In this document: in pieces, positions 45,308 to 54,242 of the stretch | How positions within the stretch are numbered: the first letter of the stretch is position 1 | How the letters are laid out: every line of letters begins with the position of its first letter | Assembly (NCBI RefSeq): GCF_014697075.1 | Contig: NZ_JACJRE010000003.1 | Coordinates: 1-64,000 of the forward strand | Direction: 5' to 3' | Length of the DNA stretch: 64,000 bases | From: Tolypothrix sp. FACHB-123 | GTDB lineage: Bacteria; Cyanobacteriota; Cyanobacteriia; Cyanobacteriales; Nostocaceae | Notes under the pieces: generated by a model | Told to the model about the DNA's origin: nothing | Database searches by the model: none | The model's input: the letters and a program-made list of their open reading frames with translations, nothing else | Translations under genes and position numbers: made by a program

Positions 45308-46861
45308 ATGTCAGATCCCAACATTGGTCGCTTACTTAGCAAACGCTACCAGCTTCAAGAATTAATCGGTACGGGAGCAATGGGCCGAGTTTATCGTGCT
45401 AAGGATATTTTGTTGGGAGGAGTACCTGTCGCGGTCAAGTTTCTGGCTTTGTCTATCCAGAATGAAAAAATGCGCTTGCAAGAACGTTTTGAGCGCGAAG
45501 CTAAAACCTGTGCTTTACTCGGACAAAAAAGTATTCATATTGTCAGAGTAATGGACTATGGTGTAGATGAAAAGAACACGCCCTTCTATGTAATGGAATA
45601 TTTGCAGGGCCAAAGTTTAAGTCAACTAATTCGAGCGCAAAATTTGACTGTACCCAGATTTTTGAGTATGGTGCGTCAAATTTGTCTGGGATTACAGTCT
45701 GCCCATGATGGTATTCCTGTTGATGGCACAATTTACCCCATTATCCATCGGGATATCAAGCCCAGCAATATGTTGGTAATTCAAGATCCCAGTTTTGGAG
45801 AATTAGTTAAGGTTCTAGATTTTGGGATTGCTAAATTACTCCAGTCAGATGGTAATGTAACTAGCTATTATTTAGGCACTCTAGCTTATTCTTCGCCAGA
45901 ACAAATGGAGGGTAAGGAACTAGACAATCGCTCTGATATTTATAGTTTGGGCGTGATGATGTATGAGATGCTCACAGGTACGATGCCATTAATACCAACA
46001 ACTTCCTCTTTTGGAGCATGGTATAAATTACATCGTTATCAACAACCGACTCCCTTTGCTGAAACTGCGCCTCATTTGGTATTACCCAAGCAATTGGAAG
46101 ATTTAGTGTTGAGTTGTCTTGCTAAAGATGCAGGCGATCGCCCGCAAAAGATCAGTGAAATCCTCAATAGTTTAGCTGCTATAGAACAACATTGCTACAC
46201 ACGTTTAACTGTAACACCAAGCAAAGTCCAAAATAATGACGTTGGAGTTAAACCTGAGTTAGCGCTAAAGCCTCAGGTGGACTCAAAACCATCTGATTCT
46301 CAACCGAAAATTACTACTAGTTATTCTTGGCCGCAAGGTAAACCAATTGCGGATATTGTTTTTCCCCAAATCATCAATACTAATGGGGGCACTATACCAT
46401 CTTTGTGGATAATGCTACCGCAAGAGGAAATACAAAAGCGCTTGGTTTGTAAACGCTACAACCAATTTATGTTTATTACTATTCCCCACCCGATGCTGCT
46501 GTGGATTACGGTGATTTACAACCGCAAGCATGGCCCTAAATGGTTACCTTACTACCTGGATCTCAAAACTAGTTTCGGTCAAGAAATTACTAATCTCCTA
46601 GGACAAACAGGTCACTATCGCCTATTATTCTTTTCCAGAGAAGCCCCAACTAACTGTTCTCATGTCTTAAGTTCTACTATCGCTGCGGCTCAATGTCAAA
46701 AACTACAAGAATGGGCGACAAGTAGTCAAGTTTTGATTTCTGCTGCGGAACCCCAAATGAGCAAAGGTTTGCTCAAACGAGAGTATGAAAAAATGAAACC
46801 CCAGATTTTAGCCAAGCTAGAAGGAGTAAATACTCATTCTCAATTTGACCTTTCTGGATAA
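45308..46861 (+). CDS. Serine/threonine protein kinase with an unassigned C-terminal domain
   Basis: A 517-residue Hanks-type kinase. The kinase domain (residues 10-290) has the glycine loop GTGAMGRVYRAKD, VAVKFL Lys, catalytic loop IIHRDIKPSNML, DFGIAKLL and YSSPEQMEGKELDNRSDIYS. After a Pro/Lys/Ser-rich linker (about 300-340) comes a roughly 170-residue C-terminal domain (residues 345-510) with no membrane segment and no sensor family that I recognise. It contains IPHPMLLWITVIYNRKHGPK and FSREAPTNCSHVLSSTIAAA. The kinase part is certain; the partner domain is not. Confidence 0.94.
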   Translation: MSDPNIGRLLSKRYQLQELIGTGAMGRVYRAKDILLGGVPVAVKFLALSIQNEKMRLQERFEREAKTCALLGQKSIHIVRVMDYGVDEKNTPFYVMEYLQGQSLSQLIRAQNLTVPRFLSMVRQICLGLQSAHDGIPVDGTIYPIIHRDIKPSNMLVIQDPSFGELVKVLDFGIAKLLQSDGNVTSYYLGTLAYSSPEQMEGKELDNRSDIYSLGVMMYEMLTGTMPLIPTTSSFGAWYKLHRYQQPTPFAETAPHLVLPKQLEDLVLSCLAKDAGDRPQKISEILNSLAAIEQHCYTRLTVTPSKVQNNDVGVKPELALKPQVDSKPSDSQPKITTSYSWPQGKPIADIVFPQIINTNGGTIPSLWIMLPQEEIQKRLVCKRYNQFMFITIPHPMLLWITVIYNRKHGPKWLPYYLDLKTSFGQEITNLLGQTGHYRLLFFSREAPTNCSHVLSSTIAAAQCQKLQEWATSSQVLISAAEPQMSKGLLKREYEKMKPQILAKLEGVNTHSQFDLSG

Positions 46862-47431
46862 GCTGCTTTTAAGTTGCACAATCCATCGTGAGGGCTGTGG
46901 ACAGTCAACAGTCAACAGCCTTAAGATCAATCAATTCTCAAACCCATAACTATCAGGGTTTTTGGCTTCCGTGATTTTTTTGTATTATGTTGTAGTTTAC
47001 ATTACTTATGAATTATTCAAGCCTTGTCGGCGAAAAAGTTAAGTTTTATTAATAAAAAACTATATCTAGTTGTAACTTGTATTTATAAAAAATATAATTA
47101 GCTACGGTAAGACTTATAGAAGCTGCAACCGTTGAAATTTCTACAATAACTACTCATTACTGAGTGAAGTAGCTTCAATGATTGTGCGTAAATTGTGCCT
47201 CAGTTTGACTATCTATATAGTTAACACTCAGATGTTTACTTAGGTAGACTGTCATACTTAGATGCAATAATGAATTTAGCCTAATGGCTATGATTCAATA
47301 GATAATTTGATTGTTTATTGACGATTTTGCGTAATTGCCTATCGAAGTTGACGCCCCAGCATCCCCAGCTCATTTCCTCCTTGGAACCAAGCAAGAGAAG
47401 GAGGTCGCCCACTGCGACATTAGAATAGAAT
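46862..47431. other. Gene-free region between the kinase gene and nblA
   Basis: Convergent 3' ends. It carries CAGTCAACAGTCAACAG repeats near 46899-46920 and a CCTCCTT/AAGGAGG hairpin at 47386-47414, on the nblA side. Otherwise A+T-rich. Confidence 0.5.
47386..47414 (-). terminator. Hairpin 3' of nblA
   Basis: CCTCCTT and AAGGAGG form a 7-bp stem around a 15-nt loop, 18-46 bp after the nblA stop. No T-run follows, so this could be a stability element instead of a terminator. Confidence 0.4.
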
Positions 47432-47629
47432 CTATGCCAAAGTGGAGCCTGAATCTAAGCCCCATTGGTGCTTGAGTAGTTCTTGGTAAGTTGCTTCGCG
47501 GACGACCATTTGCTCATAAAGCTTGACTAAAAAGTCTTTGGCTTGGTCATGGCTCATATGTTGCACTTGAGTAGCGAAGGAGCGGATGCTAAATTGCTGT
47601 TCCAAGGAAAGTTCGATTGGGCCGTTCAT
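47432..47629 (-). CDS. nblA: Phycobilisome degradation protein NblA
   Basis: NblA triggers breakdown of phycobilisomes during nitrogen or sulphur starvation by binding phycobiliproteins and recruiting Clp protease. The 65-residue sequence (MNGPIELSLEQQFSIRSF ... KHQWGLDSGS) agrees closely with NblA of Anabaena as I remember it, and the small helical dimer length is right. The upstream 400 bp is gene-free and should carry its nitrogen-regulated promoter, but I found no convincing GTA-N8-TAC NtcA site in it by eye. Confidence 0.95.
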   Translation of the reverse strand: MNGPIELSLEQQFSIRSFATQVQHMSHDQAKDFLVKLYEQMVVREATYQELLKHQWGLDSGSTLA

Positions 47630-48312
47630 AGTTAACTCCAGAAAAAAACAACGTGTAAAAGTTATCTTGGTTCAGGTTACTAAGGTTCCAAAAGGATAGT
47701 ATTGGGACTGCTATTCGTTCGACCTTTGTTCCTCTGTATTAAGAAAGATAACAATAGTTTGACGAATTTGCCTACATCCTTATGGATTAATTTTGCCCAC
47801 TTACTTATGGGTTATTTTCCAGTTGGCTTAGGTTAAGCCTCACTCTACTGATATACAACTGAAGTCTGTCTGGGAATACAGGTTTTTTTAAGTTGTATGG
47901 CTGGCTAAACCAGGAGGGTTGATGCCTGGTTTGGGAATGCCAATTTCTCTTAAGATTTGCTTAAGAGGAAGTGATGAAGTAAGTGGGTAAATTATTATAT
48001 TCTCTATACCTCATTAAGTGCAAGAAGTCAATCTAACAAAATAGAGAAAATTAGCCTCCTTCAGGTAAATAGGAGGCTAGAAATATTTCTATCAAGTTGT
48101 AAATTGAAAAAATGCTCAGATTGAACAAATTGCTGAGTATATTTACTAAAATAGTTAGAAGATAAGAGAATTTTCGATTGTGCAAATATTTTTCAATGTT
48201 TGGATACCCTGGAAAGGTTACTATTTTTGGCTGTAGGATAGCCAAGCGATGATGACCCCATCTGAATTCAAGTCAGATGTGGCTAGCAGCATTAGCTGAA
48301 AACCATTAATTG
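47630..48312. other. Upstream region of nblA and 3' region of the PP2C gene
   Basis: The nblA promoter region extends from 47630. A terminator lies at 48052-48079. No further gene is supported. Confidence 0.5.
48044..48079 (-). terminator. Terminator of the ABC1 kinase-PP2C transcript
   Basis: TAGCCTCCT and AGGAGGCTA form a perfect 9-bp stem around a 10-nt loop (48052-48079). On the minus strand ATTTTCTC follows. It lies about 230 bp past the PP2C stop. Confidence 0.7.
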
Positions 48313-49041
48313 TTAATTTTCGGCAACAGCGACGATCGCAACTGTGATGTTATCATGCCCACCGTGAGCTTTAGCTGCTTCAACTAGAGATTCGGCGGCT
48401 TTTTCTAAAACGGAGTCTTGAAGACAGTCAGCGATTTTTGGCTCGATGAGTTCTTCTGTTAAACCGTCACTACATAAAAGTAAGCGATCGCCTACATTCA
48501 CATCTAGGGGTTGAACATCGACTTGATGTAAGTCTTCTCGCCCCAAACAGCGGGATAAAACATGACGGAACGGATGATTCCGTGCTTCTTCAAAAGTAAT
48601 ATCACCCAGTTTAATGGCTCTAGCGACCCAGGTATGGTCTTCTGTGATTTGTTCTAATTCCTCTCCTCGTAAGCGATAAAGCCGGGAGTCACCCACATGG
48701 GCGCACCAGGGACTCTCAGGAGCGCGAAAAATTAGCACAACCACCGTTGTACCCATATCAGCTCGTTCGGGATGATTTTGCTGATCTTGCAAAATGGCTT
48801 CATTAGCTTGCCATAAAGCTTGTACTAGTAGTTCCTGAGAAGACTGAGAAGATTCCCAATTAGCCGTTAAATAGGCTTGAATTTCCTCAGTTGCAATCCG
48901 ACTGGCTTGCTCTCCGCCGGCGTGACCACCCATACCATCAGCAACGATGCAAAATCGCTTCTCTGGGTCAATATAGTAAGCATCCTGGTTATTAGATCGA
49001 ATAAGTCCGGGATCGCTAAGACCCGCGAAGTTAAGTTTCAT
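48313..49041 (-). CDS. PP2C-family protein phosphatase
   Basis: A 242-residue PPM/PP2C phosphatase with metal-binding motifs LSDPGLIRSNNQDAYYID, VADGMGGHAGGEQAS, AHVGDSRLYRLRGEELEQIT, LCSDGLTEELI and GGHDNITVAIV. It should dephosphorylate Ser/Thr or PII-type targets in the cytoplasm. ATG 49041 begins MKLNFAGLSDPGLIRSNNQD; an upstream in-frame start would add five residues. The gene follows an ABC1 kinase gene by 30 bp on the same strand, so both are probably cotranscribed. Confidence 0.94.
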   Translation of the reverse strand: MKLNFAGLSDPGLIRSNNQDAYYIDPEKRFCIVADGMGGHAGGEQASRIATEEIQAYLTANWESSQSSQELLVQALWQANEAILQDQQNHPERADMGTTVVVLIFRAPESPWCAHVGDSRLYRLRGEELEQITEDHTWVARAIKLGDITFEEARNHPFRHVLSRCLGREDLHQVDVQPLDVNVGDRLLLCSDGLTEELIEPKIADCLQDSVLEKAAESLVEAAKAHGGHDNITVAIVAVAEN

Positions 49042-49071
49042 AAATTTATACTGCAATTGATACTGGGAAGA

Positions 49072-50757
49072 TTAATACATACGGTCAGAACGTTCAAGGC
49101 GTAAAAGTAAGCGGATGAGTAAAAAAGCGATCGCGGCGGCGATTAAACCGGCGAAAACTGCTAACCAGACAAATTTATTCACCAATAAAATTGTGGCTGA
49201 AAGCGTAAATCCACTGATCAGTAAAGCATAGCTGATACCAATTTGGATATTGCTTTGCCTTCTCAATAGGCGTTCCGTTTCCAGAGAACGGACGCGCATC
49301 CGCATATCGCCACGTTCTAGTTTTTCTAGTGTATCTTCTAATCTCCGTGGTAACCCAAAAGCAGTAGTACTGACTTGTACTGCTTGGCGACTTAATTCAT
49401 TGAGGAAGCTATTGCTTTCAGCACCATTCATATTGGTCATTAGCTGCATTGCATAAGGTTTGGCAACTTCCATAAAATTAAATTCTGGATCTAAGCCTTT
49501 GCCAACTCCCTCAAGAGTGGAAAAAGCTCGCATCACAAAAGTGAAGGTTGCGGGAAATCTAAATGGTTGATTATACGCTATTTCGTACAGGTCGTCACTG
49601 ATGGCGGCCACTGATTGGTTTTCAAAGGGCTTATCCATAAAATTGTCCAGCATGTACTGAACAGAACGCCGCACAGGCCCCATATCATCGACTGGAGCGA
49701 TCGCGCCTAAATCGATCAGGGATTGGACTACGCGATCGCCATCTTTTTGGGCGATACCAAACAGCGTTTGCATCAAGCCTTCCCGGACGTTCGATTTAAT
49801 CCGCCCCATCATCCCAAAATCGTAAAATATCAAATCGCCATTGGGGCCGACAGCAATATTTCCGGGGTGGGGATCGGCGTGGAAAAAGCCATTATTTAGC
49901 AGTTGAATTAGGTAAGCTTGGGCACCATAACGAGCAATAAGCTTGCGATCTAAACCCGCAGCTTCTAAAGCTTCGTATTGGCTAATTTTAATACCGGGGA
50001 GGTATTCTAAGGTCAGTACTCGTGACGAAGCGTAACGCCAATAAACTCTCGGTACTTTCACCCAATCATGGCCGCGAAAGTTCCGCCGAAAAGTATCAGC
50101 ATTACGTCCTTCATTTAAGTAATCAATTTCTTCCCAAAGAATCCGACAGCATTCTTCATAAATGCCAATCCAATCTCTTCCCCGTCCCCATTTGGGATGG
50201 TTTTGAAAATAACGGGCGATTCCCTTAAGAATTTGTAAATCTATTTCAAATAATTTTTTTAGTCCCGGACGCTGCACTTTGACAACTACAGCTTCGCCAG
50301 TATACAGCACAGCTTTGTGGACTTGTCCCAAACTCGCAGCAGCTAGAGGAATCGGGTCAAAATTCTGGAAAAGTTCCGGAATTTTCTTACCTAATTCTTG
50401 CTCAATAATTTTTTCTACTTGTTCGTAGCTAAAAGCTGGGACTCTATCTTGTAACTTTGCCAGTTCTTCTACATACTCAACCGGAAATATATCAGCACGA
50501 GTAGAAAATAACTGCCCAACTTTGATAAAGGTAGGCCCTAAGTCGAGTAGGGTATTGCGAATCCAGATAGCTTGTGCTTTCCGCCTTGCAGCTTGTTTAG
50601 CCTCAGTTATACCGCCAGGATAACTCCAAGCTTTGTTATAACGCCAAAGCTTGAACATTAAGGTCAAAACAAAAGACCAAATATCTATAAAGCGCCGTCT
50701 ACTAGAATAATTTTCCCGATTCCAACGGTATGCCTTATCTGAATAACCTTTTTCCAT
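49072..50757 (-). CDS. ABC1 / UbiB-family atypical kinase
   Basis: A 561-residue atypical protein-kinase-like protein of the AarF/UbiB/ABC1 family. Family motifs are LGPTFIKVGQLFSTRADIFP (KxGQ), AAASLGQVHKAVL, VVKVQRPGL, and the catalytic loop QLLNNGFFHADPHPGNI with DFGMMGRI. Two membrane segments close the C-terminus (ISYALLISGFTLSATILLV and LAVFAGLIAAAIAFLLIRLL). Homologues support quinone or lipid homeostasis in thylakoids and plastids. ATG 50757 is used; a GTG at 50808 is in frame. Confidence 0.93.
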   Translation of the reverse strand: MEKGYSDKAYRWNRENYSSRRRFIDIWSFVLTLMFKLWRYNKAWSYPGGITEAKQAARRKAQAIWIRNTLLDLGPTFIKVGQLFSTRADIFPVEYVEELAKLQDRVPAFSYEQVEKIIEQELGKKIPELFQNFDPIPLAAASLGQVHKAVLYTGEAVVVKVQRPGLKKLFEIDLQILKGIARYFQNHPKWGRGRDWIGIYEECCRILWEEIDYLNEGRNADTFRRNFRGHDWVKVPRVYWRYASSRVLTLEYLPGIKISQYEALEAAGLDRKLIARYGAQAYLIQLLNNGFFHADPHPGNIAVGPNGDLIFYDFGMMGRIKSNVREGLMQTLFGIAQKDGDRVVQSLIDLGAIAPVDDMGPVRRSVQYMLDNFMDKPFENQSVAAISDDLYEIAYNQPFRFPATFTFVMRAFSTLEGVGKGLDPEFNFMEVAKPYAMQLMTNMNGAESNSFLNELSRQAVQVSTTAFGLPRRLEDTLEKLERGDMRMRVRSLETERLLRRQSNIQIGISYALLISGFTLSATILLVNKFVWLAVFAGLIAAAIAFLLIRLLLRLERSDRMY

Positions 50758-50878
50758 ATTGTTTGCGTACCGTTGGTTTTTAGCCGAATCACTTGGAAGA
50801 AAAGACACTCTGATTCCTAAACTGTTTGCGATCTAATGTCATTTGTCTTGGGTTTTTTGGTATTTGTACATAAATTTT

Positions 50879-50920
50879 GACCAATGACCAATGACCAATG
50901 ACCAATGACCAATGATTAAT
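50879..50920. repeat. Heptamer repeat (CAATGAC)n
   Basis: Five exact CAATGAC units upstream of the ABC1 kinase gene. Confidence 0.95.
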
Positions 50921-50948
50921 ATGCTTCCTAGTGGATTTTACTCAACAC

Positions 50949-51275
50949 TTAGACTGAAGTACTACGATACTTTTGCAATTCGGTACGTAATAAGGCGATT
51001 TCTGCCCGTAGTTCATCGATCATTGCTTGCAAGTCCACAGGCTCAGATCCACTGGGGCCGCGTACTGTGGTAGTTTGACCAGTACCAGCAGCCTCTGCGG
51101 CTCGATTTGCTCTTTCGAGAACTTCATCTGTAAACTGGCGTAATTGTTCTCTAGCTTCGGCGTCAAATTTGCCCAGTTCGCTTAAAGCATCAGTCAAAGC
51201 GACTTCTAAGCGTTCGTTGACTACTTCAGCTACAGCTCTACCAACAAAAAAGGCTTGCAAAATTGGGTTACTCAT
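50949..51275 (-). CDS. Small coiled-coil protein (DUF6825-like)
   Basis: A 108-residue protein with an N-terminal segment ILQAFFVGRAVAEVVNERLE, a helical region rich in Asp/Glu/Arg, a Gly/Thr linker (GTGQTTTVRGPSGS) and a C-terminal helix MIDELRAEIALLRTELQKYR typical of a coiled coil. I connect it to the cyanobacterial and plastid DUF6825 family from memory only. Its function is unknown. It lies upstream of the ABC1 kinase gene on the same strand, separated by heptamer repeats. Confidence 0.7.
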   Translation of the reverse strand: MSNPILQAFFVGRAVAEVVNERLEVALTDALSELGKFDAEAREQLRQFTDEVLERANRAAEAAGTGQTTTVRGPSGSEPVDLQAMIDELRAEIALLRTELQKYRSTSV

Positions 51276-51399
51276 AAATTTTTGTTACGTCTGTCCGCAA
51301 GAGAATTATAACTTGCTCGTATGCTTTGCGGCTTCTACTGTGGAGATATAAATTGGCTGGGCGATTTTAGAATTTAGCAAAAATTAAAGTTGTCTATTC

Positions 51400-51425
51400 G
51401 TAGTGAGGATTTTAGTCCTGACTAC
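51400..51425. repeat. Dispersed hairpin repeat overlapping a stop codon
   Basis: GTAGTGAGGATTTTAGTCCT followed by GACTAC; this is the same family as 27616-27643. The stop codon of the ABC-F gene (51422-51424, minus strand) lies inside the repeat. Confidence 0.75.
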
Positions 51426-53032
51426 AGTGTCAGTAATTCTCGATAGTAAGCTTCTGGTGTACTGGGTAAATAATTTGTCATTTGCAAAGCTTGGTTGCTC
51501 AACTTGAAACTTTGAGTAATGTTGATGCGGCTGAGAAAATCTATATCGTGGGAAATAACCCAAAGGGCACCTTGGTAATCGTTGATACCTGTGACCATTT
51601 GGTCAACGGTTTGAATATCCAAGTTATTTGTCGGTTCATCGAGAATTAACAGGTCGATTTCACAGATGCTAATAATGGCGATCGCTAATCTGGCTAATTC
51701 ACCCCCACTCAATACCGATGCGCTTTTGTGAACGTCATCGTATTTAAATAGAAAGTGTCCTAGCTGTTGACGCAGCAGTTGATAGCTGAGGCTAGGATTT
51801 GCAGCTTGCATATTTTCCAGAATCGTCTGCTGGCGGTTGACGATTTCATAGGTTTGGTCGAGGTAGACGGCTTTCATGGCTGGTGCGAGTAAAATCTCTC
51901 CAGAATCTAAAATTGCTGTGTGCGCTTCCCTTCCTAAGATGGCTTTGGCGAGAGTCGATTTACCTGAACCGTTCGCGCCCACAATGGCGATGCGATCGCC
52001 TGATGTCACATGCAGTTGTATATTTTGTAGTAGTAGCCTTTCTGATACCCAAAGATTTGCATTTTGAATATCAATTAAATTACGCCGCTTTTGAACTTTT
52101 TCAGCTAACTGGATGCTGGTTGCTTTCGTGGTTTTTACTTTAGTTTCTGCTACTTTTTCGGTAGCTTTGGCTACAGCTATTTCATGTTTCTTTTTTGCAT
52201 TCCCTGCTGAAGCCTCGGCTTTAGTTTTAATCAAGCCTGCTGACATGCGGTCAATACTACCATTAAGGAAATTAGCACGCCCACTGCGGTGGGATTGAGC
52301 GGCGCGTTGCTGTTCTTGCATCGCTGTGGTTTGAGTGCGCTTGAGTTCTTTTCTCGCTACTTCATGAGATCGCAAGGCTGCTGCTAACTCTATCTGTTTT
52401 TGCTGGCGATATGCAGAATAATTACCCCCGTACACCTTCACACCCTCAGGCGTAAGTTCCCAGGTAACATTTGTCACCCGATCTAAGAAAAATGGCTTGT
52501 GGGAAACGATGACATAAGCGCCAGGGAAATTTTGCAGAAACACACTTAAACTTTCTAGCGCCAACAAATCCATGTGGTTTGTTGGTTCATCAAGTAAGAG
52601 TAAATTTGGTTCTTGCGCTAAACCAATCGCGAGAAATAGTTTTGTGAGTTCGCCGCCACTTAAATTATTAATTGGTAAAGATAAATCAAGGTTAGTGTGA
52701 AATTGTGTCTGTAAAATTTCCTCAATATTCCACCATTCATCTGAAGTAGAACTCAAAAAATTGAGTACTGTCTCTGTAGTAATAGCTTGTTTGATGGTAC
52801 TGATTTGGGGTAAATAGTAAACAACACCATGACGGGAAACCGAACCTTGATTAGGACTAATTTGACCTGCAAGTATCTTTAATAAAGTGGATTTACCTAC
52901 ACCATTACAACCAACTAAAGCAATCTGTTCTCCCATGCAGATATTGAGATGAACTCCCTGAAATAGAGTTCTATCTAAGCCGAGTTTATAACCGATATTC
53001 TCAGCTAATAAAATTGAATTTTTATGCATCAT
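51422..53032 (-). CDS. ABC-F family ATPase
   Basis: A 536-residue soluble protein with two ABC ATPase domains and no membrane segment. The first has Walker [15 protein letters not shown], signature [14 protein letters not shown] and Walker [15 protein letters not shown]. The second has [29 protein letters not shown] and [15 protein letters not shown] basic interdomain linker (about residues 215-300, rich in Lys, Arg and Ala) is typical of ABC-F factors acting on the ribosomal E site, some of which give antibiotic resistance by ribosome protection. Housekeeping and resistance roles cannot be separated by eye. The stop codon lies in a dispersed repeat. Confidence 0.93.
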   Translation of the reverse strand: MMHKNSILLAENIGYKLGLDRTLFQGVHLNICMGEQIALVGCNGVGKSTLLKILAGQISPNQGSVSRHGVVYYLPQISTIKQAITTETVLNFLSSTSDEWWNIEEILQTQFHTNLDLSLPINNLSGGELTKLFLAIGLAQEPNLLLLDEPTNHMDLLALESLSVFLQNFPGAYVIVSHKPFFLDRVTNVTWELTPEGVKVYGGNYSAYRQQKQIELAAALRSHEVARKELKRTQTTAMQEQQRAAQSHRSGRANFLNGSIDRMSAGLIKTKAEASAGNAKKKHEIAVAKATEKVAETKVKTTKATSIQLAEKVQKRRNLIDIQNANLWVSERLLLQNIQLHVTSGDRIAIVGANGSGKSTLAKAILGREAHTAILDSGEILLAPAMKAVYLDQTYEIVNRQQTILENMQAANPSLSYQLLRQQLGHFLFKYDDVHKSASVLSGGELARLAIAIISICEIDLLILDEPTNNLDIQTVDQMVTGINDYQGALWVISHDIDFLSRINITQSFKLSNQALQMTNYLPSTPEAYYRELLTL

Positions 53033-53663
53033 AAATTCAAAATTTAGTTATGCAACATCTAATCAAATGCACGTTGAAATAGTAGGGATATACAGATGGT
53101 AATGACACACCATAAAACAGGGAAAATCATCAGTTATCCCTAGATAAAATAAACAAAATTTTGTTAAGTTTCGTTAAATCATTAGTCTTTTTATACTTAG
53201 ATTTGAGAATACGGTGCGTTACACTGCGTGATAACACACCCTACTGGATTGATCAGCCTAATTTGGGGTAAAAAAATTTGTAGAGAGGAAGAAAGCAGAA
53301 TACCCAACAATCTGATATTTGGCTAACTTGCTAATTTTTTGATAAATTTTTTGACCCTGTTGCGTTTCGGCAACACTTTTTGTGACTACTTCATGTCAGC
53401 TAGATTAATTGAGGCGTTTTTAGATTTAACTTTATCTACATCTGACGATAACACATTTCCTGAAAGATATTCAAGATAATTCTCAACTTAGTACACAATT
53501 TCATTAATTCATAGCGAATTGGCTGGGGAAATACTCTGCGAAACTTTGCGCTAACCTCCGCGTTCCTTTGCGTTTAAAAAGTACGCGCTTCGGGGCATGG
53601 CAGTGCCAGTGCCCCTACAATCAACGATAATCTGAATTTTGCTGCGCTACCAGATACCCGATT
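53033..53663. other. Gene-free region with two dispersed repeats
   Basis: Contains a half copy of the GTAGGGTGCGTTA-type element (53211-53247), and a GC-rich hairpin GGGGCA ... TGCCCC (53592-53615) resembling the repeat at 17793-17809. No gene is evident. Confidence 0.55.
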
Positions 53664-54128
53664 TTATGCAGAAGTCGGGTATTTGATTGCTAAAATCTTT
53701 TGAGCCACGTTTTCTGGAACCGGCATTACTGATAAGCGATTTCCATTTCTGACTAAAAGTAATTCTTCAGGCGTAAACTTTTCTTTCAGGGTTGCTAGAG
53801 ATATCGGCTGGGTGAAACTTTCCACAAATTCTACATTAACTGTTTGCCATCGAGGAGATTCAGGGGTTGATTTTGGATCATAGTATTTGCTGGTTGGCTC
53901 AAACTGCGTTGGATCGACAATATCTGTTTTACTAATACGCATTAACCCAAAAATCCCTGGAGGATTACTATTTGAATGGTAGAAAAATGCTAAGTCTCCT
54001 ATTTGCATTTGGCGGAGAAAGTTACGCGCCTGATAATTACGAACGCCGTCCCAGATAGTCTCTGTTTGTGTTTCTAAATCACTGAGGCTATAAACTGCTG
54101 GTTCGGACTTCATTAGCCAATAATTCAT
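53664..54128 (-). CDS. EVE domain protein
   Basis: A 154-residue PUA-like EVE-domain protein beginning MNYWLMKSEPAVYSLSDLE and containing WDGVRNYQARNFLRQM and DLAFFYHSNSNPPGIFG, the hallmarks of the thymocyte nuclear protein 1 family. Such proteins are thought to bind modified DNA or RNA bases. Length is standard for the single-domain form. It is a single gene next to ppx with no restriction or modification gene nearby, so a housekeeping role is more likely than defence. Confidence 0.92.
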   Translation of the reverse strand: MNYWLMKSEPAVYSLSDLETQTETIWDGVRNYQARNFLRQMQIGDLAFFYHSNSNPPGIFGLMRISKTDIVDPTQFEPTSKYYDPKSTPESPRWQTVNVEFVESFTQPISLATLKEKFTPEELLLVRNGNRLSVMPVPENVAQKILAIKYPTSA

Positions 54129-54242
54129 CTATTTTACGGTCTTTATTTCATTATTTTAATATACGCTGAAGAGAGTGCATTAATCTGGTTAACGCACTCT
54201 TGAGTAAAATTCACATTTTGCTGTTAATATCAACTGACTAAT

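Noticed and set aside
46992-47005. GTA-GTTTACAT-TAC, an NtcA-like site
   Set aside because: It lies in the convergent 3' region between the kinase gene and nblA, with no promoter or gene downstream in position. Such a 6-base pattern is expected several times by chance in 64 kb.
48051-48245. 64-codon minus-strand frame
   Set aside because: It overlaps a terminator hairpin, is strongly A+T-rich, and has no Shine-Dalgarno or conserved look.
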